Shown here: positions 11,245 to 24,409 of the stretch, one piece after another
Numbering within the stretch: the stretch's first letter is position 1
Layout of the letters: every line of letters begins with the position of its first letter
DNA from: Schistocephalus solidus
Lineage: Eukaryota > Platyhelminthes > Cestoda > Diphyllobothriidea > Diphyllobothriidae
NCBI GenBank assembly: GCA_017591395.1
Contig: WEDG01006429.1
Location: forward strand, 37,844 to 101,843
Direction: 5' to 3'
Length of the DNA: 64,000 nucleotides
Made by a program: the position numbers and the translations under genes
The notes under the pieces: generated by a model
Told to the model about the DNA's origin: nothing
The model's database searches: none
What the model saw: only the letters and a program-made list of their open reading frames with translations

Positions 11245-13330
11245 GCCTCATATACCAGGAGGACCCTTTACAAAATCCAAAAGTTGCGAGTATGGGAAGG
11301 AAACAGACAATAAGGACTTTATATCTTCCGAAGTTAAATGTTTGCATACTTTGGTTTTGAAAATAGCTAATTTAGACGACAACCTAATTTGCAGTGGAAG
11401 ATTATTCAATATAAAAGCATATTTAGAGGCAAAAAACTGAGACCGGTCAGTTGTGAAGCTACGGGGTAGTGAAATGATCATGGAGGAATTACCAGTGGCA
11501 TAGGGTCGATCTACCGGAGTGAGAGCGTTAATTCGTGGGAGATTTGGGCTAGAGTTAACGTGAAAAGGAAGCAGAGACCGGCTTCGAGTCTTCTAACCCA
11601 CAGAAATTTAATGTTTGGTAACTGGCATCTATCCGTATAAGAGAAACTTGATCCAGGAAGAGAAAATAGTTATCGAGTAAAAACCCTCTGAACTTTTTCA
11701 ATCTTACTGCGGTCAGAGGCGTTCATCAGCCCAAAGAGGGGACAGCAGTATTCTAGGATAGGAAGAACAAACATGTGGTATAGGTTTTACTTTATTTCCG
11801 GAAGGAAGAAATTATGTGATATAAAACCACATATCTGTGCAGCCTTTGCAGAAATTTGATCTGCATGAGGCGATAATGCTAGCTTATTTGTGTAACTTAG
11901 ACCTAAGTCTTTTATGGTTGATCGTTCTAAAAGTGTACTATTTTTGAAATACTAGGGTTCCAGGAAGCTTGGTGGGGCCAAAACACATGAAACTGCTCTT
12001 GGATGGAGAAAATTTCATCTGCCAAGTACAGCTCCAACGTGAGAGCATAAGTAGATCACTGTTAATTTTATCAACGCAACTATTGGCAGAGTCTTTAGAA
12101 AATGAATAAATGCACTTGAGATCGTCAGCGTAAACGAAATTTTGTTAATTTGTGATTAAAGCTGAAATTTCGTTTATGTACAGAAATGAAAAGAAGGGGA
12201 CCTAGGACCGTGCCTTGAAAAACGCCACTCGTGATCGGCTGAGGCCTTGAATAGCTTTTACCTACTAATACCTTCTGGCTGCAATTAGAAAAGTAGGAAC
12301 CAATGAAGTCAAGGAGAGAAGACCGGATGCTGAGGGATTCCAGTTTCACCAGAAGACATCTGTGTGGCACCTTGTCAAAGGCTTTGTCAGGTCAAAGTAG
12401 ATCACAACTACTGACTGCTGCTCATTACGAAGGGAAGTGACGAGGTTACGAAAAGCTAAGTGACACACTTCGCATGATCTCCCAGGTAGAAAACCATATT
12501 GCGAATCGCTTAAGAGCTTATTTTTCTAGGCAAAAGTCGAGAATTTGATTTAAGATAATTTTTTCAAGAATTTTTGCTAGAACCGGGGTTTTGTGAACGT
12601 CTCGATAATTATTTACGTCTGAACGAGATCCCGACTTGAAGACTAGAAGATTAATAGATGTCTTCCATGGGTCAGGAAAGAATCCGTTTAGAAGGTATAC
12701 TGAGAATATATGGCTAAGCAATCGGGGGAAGCTCAGCACTCTCTTAATAACTGAGTTTGGAATACCGTCAGTCCCCGAAGAGTGCGAGTTTTTTAGACGA
12801 ATTATTTGCTAACGAATTAGTTCTAAGGAGAAATCAATAGTGCTGATAACATTCAATGAGGCTTCCTGAAACGTCGGAACCGGTTCAGATTCAATCGTAA
12901 GATGATTGGCAAAGAACGCACTAAACAGTTCTGCCTTGTCAGAGTCCTTGAGAAGGAAGTTCTTTTCTTCGTTTAGTAATGGAGGAATTTCATAACCTCG
13001 TTTAGAGGAGGATCTACGATTTCGCAGAGTTTGGCTCACTGAGTGCGCAAGTTTATCTTTGTCTGTCACGTGCAAGACGAATCTTAGAGGCTAATTCAAA
13101 AATCTCTGCGATCCTTAGATGCACAGATAACGAACTAGTATATTGATCTTTCAACTGCTTCCTCAATTTCTTTAGTCTTGGCAAAAGAAAGTGAGGAACG
13201 GTGGATTCCGAGACGTAGGGCTTGACCATTTCGGTTGGCACAAGCTCCACGATATTATTTGAAACGACTGACATGAAGTCACAAAGACTTGCTGCGTCGT
13301 TTATGGAGGAGAGATGCTGCCAGTCCAAGG
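11245..13330 (-). pseudogene. Family-D LINE reverse transcriptase
   Basis: Frames on the reverse strand cover the linker (13053-13328 and 12809-13075, with AELFSAFFANHLT), NGFFPDPWKTSINLLVFKSG and VLAKILEKIILNQI (12518-12739). GVFQGTVLGPLLF (about 12170-12240) is the B-region motif. The C-terminal FTTDRSQFFASKYAFILNNLP block ends at about 11248. Frameshifts separate the pieces. About 770 bases of 3' untranslated sequence follow to the tail at 10478. Confidence 0.75.
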
Positions 13331-13339
13331 AGTCAAAAA

Positions 13340-14060
13340 GTTACTAATTAAGCTCATATCTGCGAGGTCAAAAGCATGATAGGTACGAACGGCACTAATC
13401 TTTTTCGATGAAACAATCAGAAGGCAACAGTGAATTAGTGTATGGTCACTTTGGAAGAGGCCCTGCTTAAATCAACGAAGAGGGGAGCAATGTCGTTTGT
13501 GAAAATCAGGTCTAAAATAATCTTGTCTGTCATTGAAGAACGGACAAGCTGGGACCAATTAGAAAAATTAATGGTATCGAGGAAAGGCTGAAATCTGGGT
13601 GGACAAAAGTTTGAAATCCAGTCAATTTCAGGAAAATTAAAATCCCCAGCGATTATTTTAATGTTAGAATTGGACTCCGAAATAAATTAAAAAACTTTAC
13701 AAAATTTTGCATCATCATCGGATGATGAATTAGGTGGGTTGTAAATGCATCCAAGAATAGCCTTTTGCCAGGGTGACAGGATAATGGATGCGAAGCAGTA
13801 ATTACCAGAGAATGACGTAACATTTAGATCAAATGGGAAGTGCTTAAATGAAGCTTTAATATAGAGAAGACAACCACCACCACGCTTGCTAATGCGGTCT
13901 GGACGGTAGAGATCATAATGGTCTATGACAAGCAAACAGTCGGAAATTAAGGGATGGGTCCAAGATTCAGTTACACATAAAACATCAGGCATTAACTCGA
14001 AAGCAATGGCTCTCAGTTAGGCCATCTTATTTAAAACAGATCTAGCACTAAGTAATATGA
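13340..14060 (-). pseudogene. Family-D LINE endonuclease
   Basis: The reverse strand encodes ILLSARSVLNKMA (start of an APE-type endonuclease), then MPDVLCVTESW with the catalytic glutamate. RGGGCLLYIK and LGCIYNPPNSS follow. A stop after NKMA and later frame changes break it. Confidence 0.75.
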
Positions 14061-15111
14061 CATCTAGCGTAGTTCGACAATGGTGGGGTGGGGAGGAATA
14101 CACAATTCCACACCCAACAAACACCAACCCGCATAGCATTGAGGAAAGTGCGGCAACTCAGAAGGGGGATATGTAACGCACCAAGAGACTGCATAGGTTG
14201 TTTTAATGGATGGAAGACTGACTTTCAACGGGAACCCTGGATGGGGTTGGCGTGATCCATTGTCGGTGAGAATGCGGGTGTCCGCTTCCACTCGCAAACG
14301 CTGACCCGTCCACACGGTTATCGTCGCTACATATTGTATCATGGTCTCCCACTCAATATCAGCATCCATTCTTCCTGACCCCGCAGTTGCCCACAGCTTT
14401 GCACTTCCACTGGTTAGCCAAAAGATATACGAGACTTCCCCTCTCTCCATATGGGACATTTCTACATAAAACGATATATTCCTTATTTCCTATTGCACTC
14501 TTTCATAAATTTATGTCCGTCTTATTATAAGAATCCATTGCCTTAATTTATGTCGTCTGTTCTAATGAACGTTGCGTTTAAGTGATCGGCATGGTGGTAA
14601 GAGACTCTTTTTAGTGCGCGCATCAACTTATAACAACTACAGGCGCGCAACTCGCCCATGTGTGTGCCAACCTCGAAGTCCTCGGCCACTACATTGCTGG
14701 AAACGGTGGGATGGAGATGATCACACACTTCAACACCATCCAAAAACCAACCCGCAGAGAACTTAGGACAGTGCTACAACTCAGAAGGGCTAATGTAACG
14801 CACAAAAAGACTAAATAGCTTGTTTAAGTGAATGAAAGCCTGACGTTAGGCGCGAACCCCTGATGCGGTTGAAGTGATCAATTGTCGGTAAAGATAACGG
14901 TGTCCACTTCCACTCGCAAACGCTGAGCCCGTCTCCACGGGTATCGTCGTTGCATATCGTATCGATGTCCCCCACTCAATCTCAGCATCCCCTTGTCCCG
15001 GCCATGAAGTTGCTAAAAGCTTTGCACTTCCCAATCGTCATTCAAAGGACATGCGAGAATTCCCCTCACTCTATACGGGACATTTCTACATTCACTGCTC
15101 CATTCCTTAAT

Positions 15112-16131
15112 TTATATTTTATTTTATTTTATTTTATTTATTTATTTCCAGTTTACAGGCAAGGTCAAAAATATATACAGTAGAGGTTCGAGCTGACAGT
15201 GAAAAAAAACTCCTGATCGTTGTTTCAGGTGTTTTCAGGAGGAAAAAACTGCAGCTTATTGAGTAATTAAAATTCAGGAAAGGGACGCCTTAACACAGGT
15301 GCCCGGTGAAGAACCTCTCCATTCAGTGTTACGGATCCGATATTCTGCACCAGCAGGTATTTCGGTGAGCGGCTGTTCGCTGTCGACTGAGAAACAAGCC
15401 GATTGAGGTCTGCAGAGCCAGTAATATTGCCCTCAGCATGAAGACCGGCACAGGATTCAGCGTCCGTGAACGCCATCAGAACCGAAGAGAGCTTCAACAG
15501 AGTCAGCACCCAAAAGTTTAAGAAGGTGTCCTGAATGTAGAAAACTAGTGACAGTTCGCGTAAACAAGGGGTAGCTTTGCTGAATTTTGATACTTCTAGG
15601 TAGCTTATTCCGGATTGCTATAGCGTTAACCGAAAAAAAACTGTCGGTATCTAACTGTGCATGCCAAAGGAAGAAATAAAAATACATATCGATGACTGGT
15701 GCGCCGAGAGTGGTCCAGGTGCCTCAGAGATGTAAGGGGGTTAAATGTACGACTGGTTAGTAGTTTAAAGAGTAAAAATAAACCCTTCTGTAATCTGCGA
15801 AGCCACAGTGGGTCAAGGCTTGTAAGCTTACAGCGTTGTTGGTAGGACAGGTTTCGGTGATCTAGATAGAAAACTCTTTTTGTAAAGATGTGCTGGACTG
15901 ATTCTATCTTCTTTCGTTCACTAGCATGCAGAAGACTAAATAGAAACGAGCAGTATTCCAGACTAGGCCTGACATACATTTTATAGAGGCTGATTCTAAT
16001 TTGACGGTTTTAAAATTTCTGAGAATAAACCCAGTAGTTTGGCGGGCTTTCGAGACAATCAGGGCGCAGTGCTCTGACAGATTAAGACTACTAGAGTATG
16101 ATATGCCCAGATCCTTTATAACTCCGGGCAC
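15112..16131 (-). mobile_element. LINE (family B), 5'-truncated copy
   Basis: Minus-strand C-terminal half of a family-B reverse transcriptase (15904-16143 and 15626-15979: LSEHCALIVSKARQTTGFILRNFKTV, MYVRPSLEYCSFLFSLLHASERKK). It continues through a 3' end with an A-rich tail read in reverse at 15115-15148. It interrupts one unit of the 628-bp array: the array text resumes at about 16132 with CCCTTTCAT. The 5' truncation and A-rich tail fit target-primed reverse transcription. Confidence 0.8.
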
Positions 16132-16345
16132 GTACCCTTTCATGCATTTATATCCTTCTTGTTAGTATAAGCTATTTATTTATTTCATGTCGTTTCTTCT
16201 AATGACCGTTGCATTTGAGTGATCGGCGTGGTGCTAAGAGACCCAGTTCAGTACGTTTTTCAACTTATAACGACTGCAGGGGCGTAACGTGCGCGTGTGT
16301 GTGCCAACCTCGAAGTCCTCGGCCGCCGCACGGGCACATTTTTTG

Positions 16346-16609
16346 GACCTCGTCCTTTCAACGTACCTAATAAATTTTGGTGAAATAACGTGCTTCACAC
16401 CACTGGGTAAGACTGATTATATTATGTTGCTGTGGGGATACTGATTGTGCAACAGTCAAACTGAAACTCCAGAATATCGTATAAATTTCTGGCGAGGAAA
16501 TTTCCCGATATTAAGAGTGAATTTTTGGTTGTAAACAAGCCGGATGTCCTTATCTGATATCCATTATCGACTGGAACAGTCAAATAATTTAAAGGCATTG
16601 TTGTGCATC
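16346..16609. other. No gene recognised
   Basis: Sequence between the end of the tandem array and the family-A LINE. Nothing identifiable. Confidence 0.4.
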
Positions 16610-18600
16610 GGTATCGTCCGAGAAAAAGGTTTCCAAATCGTCCAGTCTGGTTAACGCACGATATAAAGAGGGAATTAAACAGTCCTTACATTATGAGAGG
16701 TTTCGCCGAAAGCGGAACTAGCTAAGGTTAAATATTCGTAGACTGATATGGGAGTAAAAAAGCGAATTTTTGAAAAAGTAGTAGATAAGCCAAAAGTACT
16801 CTTCAGCTTTTTACAACAGCAGGCTTAAGAACAAAGAGACGGAGAAGACAATTAGGATAGTACTGAAAAAGGAGCTAAGGCGGAACACTTCAGCCGTTTT
16901 TGCATTTGTTTTCACCGATGAAGCGGATTATAACGAAGTTCCCTTGCCTTCTGGAATTAACGACGAAAGCATGGAAAGCATCAGTTCCACGGGAGAACAT
17001 GTGAGAAAAAAACGTCGTGCACTTAAGAAATCTAAATCTCCATGTCCAGGTCAAGTTTCAGCTAAATTTCTCAAGGAATTCGCTTGCCAACTATCCAGAC
17101 CGCTCGTGCCTATTTTCCAGTCGTCCTTTGATCGAGGCAGTCTGTCCTATGATTGGAAGGTGACAATTATGTTCCCCATTCAAAGGTTGTGTCCAGAAAA
17201 ATGCGAACAGTTATCGACCAGTGAGCCTAACATGCATTTGTAGCAATGTAATGGAAAGAATGATTAAACGAGCATCTATGAAATTCCTCGAAGTAAAAGA
17301 TTTCTTCAGCAGCGTGCAACAGGGTTTATGTCAAAACCAATCATGCCTAACCATTATGCTCTATTTAATACAGCAGCGGTCCCGGTGGTTATTTGATGGC
17401 AAAAGAATCGATGTTGTTTATATTGACTTCAAAAAGCCTTTGAAAGTGTTCCAAATCATTCATTTCTATAGAAAATTCCAGAATATGGTTTAAGGGCAGC
17501 TTTCTTAATGAGAGTGGCAACTTCTTAATTTGCCGATCGTAGTTTGTGTGCATTGGCAACGTGTAGTCAATGCCAGGGTAAGTATTGAGTTGGGTACCTA
17601 AGGGTTCTGTGCTCGGGCCATTGCTGTTTTGAATTTTTGTCAATGATTGCATGAATGGACTGGCCTTCAATGGAGTCATGTTTGCAGATGACACTAAGAT
17701 ATGGCGACTAATCAGATGTAAGAATGGTGAAAAGACCCTTCAAGATGGTTTTAACCACTTAGATGAATGATCTGCTAAATAGCTGCTGAGGTTTAACTTT
17801 GAGAAATGTGTCGTGATGCGGCATAAGTCGAAGAAGGAGAGGGCCAATGACGAGTTTCCTCAATACTTCTTAAGCGAAAACTGATTATCAAATGTCACTG
17901 AACAAAAAACCTTAAGATATTCATTTTTGCATCCCTGGCACCCTCCTCTCATTGCCTTAAGGTGGCTTAAAAGCAACCAGGGGTGCTGTTCGCCATTAAA
18001 AGAACTTTCATAGATATAGATAAGGAGCTTTTTGGGAAAGTTTTCGGATCCCTTATTTGTTCGCAACTGGAGTATGGGATTCAGGGAAGACGCCCACGGC
18101 TGAAAAAAGATTACAAGCTGCTGGAAAGGTTTCAGAGAAGGGCAGCGAAAATCGTGAAAGGCTTGAATATTTTATCATACGCACGAACACTTGATGCACT
18201 TAATCTATTTCCGATCAAGTACCGGCAGACCTGAGGAGATGGCATACAGACTTACCGGACCATGAGGAACCGGAACTGTGCCCTGCGCTTTTAAAATTCC
18301 TCTGCACTGGCCAGGACAACAAATCTTTGTGGGAATTCCATCAAACTTCACAGAGCCTGGTGGAAAATAAATACTCATTTTTGCATCAAGTTTTCGGTGT
18401 TTGGAACGGACTTCCTGAGGACATCATAATGACGGACATGACAGAAACCTTAACACATAAACCAGGTGTTCAGCTACTGGAAAGAGACGATTCGATTGAA
18501 CAGGAAAGCGATGAATTGCAAAACCAAAGATTTATCTAAACCTACAGATAACGATGGCGTACATTATTTTACTCTAGCATTTATCCTTCAGGGACCTGGT
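16610..18600 (+). pseudogene. LINE (family A) copy, broken
   Basis: Plus strand. The linker has RPVWLTHDIKREL (about 16640) and FAFVFTDEADYNEVP (about 16900). KSPCPGQVSAKFLKEFACQ and FQSSFDRGSLSYDWKVTIM lead to the finger region. YIDFKKPLK (about 17418) is palm A, GSVLGPLLF is near 17600, and MFADDTKIW (about 17685) keeps the palm aspartates. NFEKCVVMRHKSKK, LFGKVFGSLICSQLEYGI and FLHQVFGVWNGLPEDI form the C-terminal part. Several frameshifts and stops. No clear 3' tail; the end is placed by loss of similarity. Confidence 0.75.
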
Positions 18601-19904
18601 CTTTAATGAACACTTCTGGGAAAATGTTTTAAAAGTATATGTGTTACTTCCTATTTTATAGTAACACAATTTACTTTAAGTTGAATATTGTACCCTTTGT
18701 CAATAGGGTTTTCAAAGGAAATGTCTATTGCCATAAAATTATGCTAAATACGTTCTACTTCACGTAGATTATTCAATCTTTTAGGTACCTAAGGAACCCA
18801 ACAGACTACGAAGAAATAATTGGCGTTTTGACTTCAACAAGTAAAGGCCAAACTCAACAACATACACTGAGAATCCACTTTTTCCTGCAATATAATCAAG
18901 GATTGGGAGTAGTTCAGTGAGTTATTGCGCATTCTTCTCAGAAACCACTGCCCGATTTCAAGAAATAGGCTGAAAAACAGATTCCAGTGTCTGAAACAAG
19001 AGCTTTAAAAAGACGTTAATAGAAAGCAGAGGTTGTTGAGGAAACCTCTCTCTGATGGAAATCCTGTGTCCATAAACGCATACAAAGTGCAGAGGAACAA
19101 AGTCAAGCGAATTATCGTCAGGGAATGGTTCGAACGAGACCTTCTGAACCGTGTAGTAGAAAATCTAAAGTTATTCTACTTTATATAAGAAGGAGCACGC
19201 GAAATGGAGACCCCGTTCCCCAACTGAGGACTAAAAAAACCTAGGGATTGGTGGGGATAGATCAAATGCTGATTTTAACAATGACAGCAACTTTTTAAAC
19301 GTAGTCTGCTTTGTCCAAAGTAGGTGATGAGATGTAGGGCTTTTTTGTTCATTTGACAGTACTGAAAATGAAGTTTGGTTCTTTAATGCATGTACAGTTT
19401 TATTTCAAATTGTGAAACTTTCATATTCTGTAAGAGTTTCCGTTGATATAATGGACTGCAATTTCGCAAAAAAGTTCAGGTATTTTGAGTCCCTTCGAAA
19501 GTACACGTTCTTCCATTATTGTAGGGTTTCTCGAGGGTTTGAGTAAGCTTGACGGCAAATGGCCATCCATTTCTTGTCTATCATCCCTCTCTTCTTCTGT
19601 TATTCGATGTTAGACACACAGGTAAGGGTCTTATTTAGAAATTCAAATAAGTGTGAAGGAAGTGAATCTCGGCAGAAATGCATGTATTGTACCTTAGAAG
19701 CTTGGAATTTTTGAAGTCTATAATGAGCATTGGAAATGCATACGCCAAGCATGCTTCGACCATAACAAGACGCAATCGGATATTCTTGGGGAGTTTTTAT
19801 GGCAAGTTCAATGTGGAGAGATTTTGGCAAAATCTTTGGTTTTTCGTCATCTGTGTAAAAATGATAACTGTTCTTACGTTAAGCTTTTGCTTATGTATAT
19901 ATGT
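18601..19904. other. No gene recognised
   Basis: AT-rich sequence with short open frames only (longest 82 codons at 19678-19926). No motif or repeat partner seen. Confidence 0.5.
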
Positions 19905-20409
19905 GGAGTGTAGGGGTAAAAGTTAGGGGTAGCTCCACACAGGTAGTATTTGGTCACTCCATTTGCCTCGCACAGCTGGTGAATGCTCTTGTGGCCGCCT
20001 CTAACTAGTACCCAACTCTCACCTGTGGCTCCTCGGAGCTGGGCTCTTCCCAGCGACCACAGCCTGGGCAATCACCATGACCGGCGTGCTAAACCAGGTG
20101 AGGTTCTCCAGTTTTGTGTGTGTCTCCACACCCGGTATGTCTGACTCCCGAACTTCCCACCTCCCCCCACCTCAAAAAGTCCTATGGTGGGGGCCACAGC
20201 AACCCCGTATGTGGCCCAGGCTAACACGGGTCGCTCTCCCACTTAACCAAAACCATGACCAATAGTGAGTTCGGCAACCGTCTGGGATGTCCGAGCAGCC
20301 CTATTTAGGGACAGCACTGCATGCCACGGCTCGCAGATCGTAAAACTCAAACAAACAACAATACCCCCGTCCCTATCCTCTACGCCATACCCTCCAGGCT
20401 GCTCGAATG

Positions 20410-21240
20410 AGTCCACTCAAACTAGCAGCCTAGAATGTTCGTTCCCTTTTAGACAGCCCTAGGAGTAACCGGCCGAAACTGAGGACGGCGCTAGTCACTC
20501 GGGAATGGGCGCGCTACAAAGTGAACATTACTGCTCTCAGCGAGACCCGATTCTCTAAACAGGGTCAGCTGGAGGAGGTGGGTGCCGGCTACACCTTCTT
20601 CTGGAGCGGCCGGCCAAAGGCCGAGCGACGCGACGCTGGTGTTGCCTTTGCCATCCGGAACGACATCGTGGGACGTCTGCCCTGTATGCCACAGGGTATC
20701 AATGATCGGCTGATGAGCCTCCGCCTGCCTCTTCGGGGTGACAAGTTCGCCACCAGCATCAGCGCCTACGCTCCCCCAATGACGAGCTCTGACGCGGCGA
20801 AGGACAAATTCTACGAGAACCTGCACGCCTGCTAGCGACTGTGTCGAAGGTGGACAAGTTAATATTCCTGGTGACTTCAACAACCGCGTCGTGACGGACC
20901 ACGCTTCCTGGCAGGGAGTGCTGGGTCCCCACAGTCTCTGTAGATGTAACGATAACGGCCTTCTTCTTCTGCGCACGCGTGCGGAACACCATCTCTTGCT
21001 GACCAACACCTTCTTCCGCCTTCCGACGCGGGAGAAGGCCACGTGGATGCACCCTCGTTTGCGGCGCTGGCAGCTGCTGGACTATGTTCTCGTCCGGAGG
21101 CGAGATCAACAGGACGTGCTGGTAACCAAGGCGATAGGGTTGCAGATGGTTGGACAGATCACTGCCTCGTCATCTTCCAGATGAGGCTCCGACTGCAACC
21201 CCTACGAAGGCCCCAAGCTAAGCGGCTGCCAGGTAAGTTA
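20410..21240 (+). pseudogene. Endonuclease of the finger-tailed LINE
   Basis: Starts with a LAAWNVRSL-type motif in which the tryptophan codon is TAG (about 20431). SEIT-type homology follows as [19 protein letters not shown] (about 20527), then [20 protein letters not shown] and [19 protein letters not shown] to 20835. A frameshift there damages the GDFN motif. The frame resumes with [20 protein letters not shown] and a degraded end at TDHCLVIF. The dead GDFN and the TAG codon rule out activity. Confidence 0.8.
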
Positions 21241-21309
21241 AATTCTCGTTTGTTTAAGTTTGCCTGCTCAATGTTTTGATTTCAGCAACCAAATAATCCA
21301 GAAACTGGA

Positions 21310-23220
21310 GAACCTGCATGCTCCAGTTAATAAGGGCACCGTGGAAAAACGATGGTACCAAATGCGAAATAACATCTAGTCCATCGCCCTCGAAATCCTC
21401 GGAAGCGCACACCGTCAAAACCAGGACTGGTTTAACGACAATGACGCCGATATCTGCAACGTACTCACGGAGAAGAATGGACTACACAAAGCCTACATGG
21501 ACCTTCGGACTGACGCCACTAAAGCAGCCTTTTTCAGATGCCGACGCCTCGTACAACAACGGCTGCGGGAAATGCAGGATGCCTGGATGATCCGAAAGGC
21601 TGAGGAAATCCATGAATATGCGGACCGCAATGAAATGAAAAACTTCTTTAAAACCATCAAGACCATACACGGCCCGTGTATCAAGGGGACCGCACTGCTG
21701 CTCAGCTCTGACAGCACAACACTGCTGACAGAGAAATCGCAAATTCTGAAATGCTCGGCCCAGCGCTTCAGAAGTGTCCTTAATTGCTCATCAGCTATCT
21801 CCGATGTTGCCATTGACCGGCTCCCTCAAGTGGACACGAACAATGGCCTGGATCTGCCGCCTTCCCTATCAGAAACCATCCGGGCCGTGCAGCAGATATT
21901 CAGCGGTAAAGCACCGGGATCTGATGAAATCCCACTGGAAGTCTACAAGCACATTGGGCCCCGGTTGATTGCAGAGCTCAAAACACTCTTCCAGGAGATA
22001 CGGCGCCAAGGACAAGTTCCTCGGGAGTTCAAAGACGCGACCATCGTCCGTCTGTACAAACGGAAGGGGAACCGGCAAATCTGTAATAATCACAGAGGCA
22101 GCTTGTTGATCAACATCACCGGGAAGATCTTCGCCCGTATAATTATTAATCGTCTGAACGGTCACCTAGAGCAAAGTCTGCTCCCGGAAAGCCAATGTGG
22201 CTTCCGTCGACTCCGCGGAACAACCGACATGATCTTTGCCGCCCGCCAGCTATAAGAGAAGTGCCAGGCGATGCGAACTCACCTATACACTACTTTCGTG
22301 GATCTGACGAAAACCTTTGACACGGTGAATCGCGACGAACTGTGGAAAGTCATGCAGAAATTCGGCATTCCTAAGCGGTTCACGCACAGGGTGCGTCAGC
22401 TTCATGACGGAATGATGGCGCGCGTCACTGACAATGGGACGGTATCCAAAGCATTCGCAGTGACCAATGGAGTGAAGCAGGGCTGCGTATTGGCTCCCAC
22501 ACTGTTCAGTCCCAGGTTCTCGGCTCTGCTGATGGACGCCAACCGTGATGAACAGCCTGGGATCCGCATCTCCTATAGAACTGATGGACACCTTCTTAAC
22601 ATTCGGCGTATGAAGGCTTCAACGCGCGTGTCTACGACATCAGTCCATGACTTGCTCTTCGCGGACGACTGCGCCCTGAACACCGTGACGGAGGAGGACA
22701 TGCAAAGGAGTATGGACCTCTTCGCCGCAAGTTGCGCCGATTTTGGATTAAAAATCAGTACAGCCAAAACGATTGTCCTGCACCAGCCGCCACCCAGCGC
22801 AGAATACAATGCTCTTCGAATCTATGTCAACGGTGCTTAACTCAAAAATGTGGAAATATTCGCTTATCTAGGAAGCCCGCTGTCATGCAACACGAGAATC
22901 GATGACGAGGTTGTCCAACGGATCTCCAGAGCTAGTCAAGACTTCGGCCGGCTGCAGGCTTCCGTGTGGAATCGCCACGGTATTAACCTGAACACCAAAT
23001 TGAAGATGTACAAGGCCATTGTCTTGACGGCACTCCTTTACGCAGCGGAGACCTGGACCGTCTACGTGAACAAAGCCAGGAAGCTTAATAACTTTCATCT
23101 CAGCTGCCTCCGCAGAATACTGATGCTGAGATGGCAAGACAGGATCCCGGACACGGAAGTCCTGGAGTGGACCGGAATCCTGAGCATCCACGCCATGCTG
23201 ATGCAAGTGCAACTGTGATG
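21310..23220 (+). pseudogene. Reverse transcriptase of the finger-tailed LINE
   Basis: Largest open piece 21497-22255. Motifs in order: SGKAPGSDEIPLEVYKH, RQGQVPREFKDATIVRLYKR, NHRGSLLINITGKIFARI and QCGFRRLRGTTDMIF. A TAA at about 22254 follows. The next piece is 22271-22840 with TFVDLTKTFDTVNRD (palm A), GVKQGCVLAPTLFS (B) and LLFADDCALNT (palm C, both aspartates kept). A stop is at about 22838. Then 22850-23218 has the thumb region [17 protein letters not shown] and [11 protein letters not shown]. Catalytic residues survive, but three stops split the frame. Confidence 0.85.
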
Positions 23221-24131
23221 GAGCGGCCAGCTGGTAAGAACTGCAGACGTGCGACTACCAAACGACTTTTCTACGGAGATGTCGCTACGGGTACTCGCCG
23301 ACAGGGAGGTCAAAAACGATGCTACAAGGACACTAAAGAAATATCTGAAGCAACTTCAAATCAACCCGGCGACCTGGGAGGACCTCGCCCAGGAAAGACC
23401 GGCCTGGAGAAGACCCGTGAAGACTGGTTCAGCAATCTATGAGGCCAACCGGATTGCCACCGCCAAGGCCAAAAGAGCGGCACAAAAGTCAACAGCGCCC
23501 CGGTCCAACACTGCCAAATGCCCAGGCCCTGCCAACACGCCCACACTGTCAACGCATATTCCGCGCGCGAATAGGCCTGGTTGGAAATATACGGACGCAA
23601 TGCACCAACAATCCGACAATTCCATATTCTACGTCAAATTCTGCAAACCCTCCTTCAGACTCCACCACCCTCACTCCTGGCATCAATTCCCTTACTTCCA
23701 TCATCATAGAGACCATATCCCTCTACTCATCACCTGTTACCATCACCACCGTAACCACCACCGCCTTCACTACGACCACCACCATCAGCGATGGGGACCC
23801 TCTCCTAAACTGTCCTCAATGCGACCGCACATTCACCTCACGCCTCAGCCTGTTCGGTCACTTTCGAATCCATCGTACAGAGACTGGTGAACCAGTGCCT
23901 GTAGCACCGAAACACAGCATAGATCGCCGCATCCCCTGCCCTCACTGTCCTCGCGCATTCACTCATCGCATGGGCCTATTCGGTCACATGCGCATCCATG
24001 ACAGTGAAATTCACCGGAATGCCAACAACACCGATACACCATGCACACCCTTCGCTCCTGCCATTCTTACCGCCACTGCCACCCCCACTACCATGAATGA
24101 CATCCCCCCAGCCTCTACCGATTTCTCCTGA
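23221..24131 (+). pseudogene. C2H2 finger tail of the finger-tailed LINE
   Basis: After a basic region (23249-23460) come C2H2-type repeats. A degenerate one, CQRIFRARIGLVGNIRTQC, lies near 23553. Two good ones are CPQCDRTFTSRLSLFGHFRIH (about 23810-23872) and CPHCPRAFTHRMGLFGHMRIH (about 23935-24000). Spacing is C-x2-C-x12-H-x3-H. A threonine- and proline-rich linker separates the first from the second. C-terminal fingers on a LINE protein probably bind RNA or DNA during integration; this is inference. Frame shifts occur at about 23260 and 23330, and a stop at 24129-24131. Confidence 0.8.
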
Positions 24132-24409
24132 CCACACTGCGCCCTAAATCGGCCTGGACAGCCACCTGAAAATCAATCGCACGGAGGCTGGTGAACCAGT
24201 GCCTGGGGCTCTGGCATACAGTCACCGCGCCCGCCTCCACTGCCCTCACTGCTCCTGCACATTTACACACTGCATGGGCCTATTATGACACATGCGCCTC
24301 CATGACAACTTGCGGTAAACCACCGGAGGATAAGCCACATCAGCGCACAGTATCTACACTAATACATAGAAAACACCCTCACAATCATCATAATTTACCT
24401 GATAAAATC

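Larger units (their letters stand above)
10478..14075 (-). mobile_element. LINE (family D) inserted in the tandem array
   Basis: Minus-strand non-LTR element. It is bounded by the matching hexamer GACAAT at 10472-10477 and 14076-14081, a target-site duplication. The 3' end carries a (TTTA)n-type tail next to the left duplication. The 5' end is truncated just before the endonuclease. The flanking sequence is the 628-bp unit, continuous once the element is removed. Family D differs from B in tail sequence and motifs. Confidence 0.85.
9235..16345 (+). repeat. Tandem array of a ~628-bp unit, split by two LINEs
   Basis: The anchor GGTTGGAGTGATCCATTGTC (with variants) recurs near 9390, 10017, 14237 and 14866. 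A second anchor, GTGATCGGCATGGTG, recurs near 9731, 10357, 14584 and 16219. Adjacent uninterrupted spacings are 626-629 bases. Larger spacings become about 628 after subtracting the inserted LINEs (about 3.6 kb at 10478-14075 and about 1.0 kb at 15112-16131). That gives roughly four and a half units. No protein function is recognised; open frames in the units are not conserved in length. Confidence 0.8.

Noticed and set aside
20491..21042. 183-codon minus-strand open frame
   Set aside because: Antisense shadow of the LINE endonuclease coding region.
21233..21285. GTAAGT...TTTCAG resembling an intron inside the finger-tailed LINE
   Set aside because: The reading through the GT site (GKLN) matches the protein expected of this family, so it is coding sequence that happens to look like splice sites.
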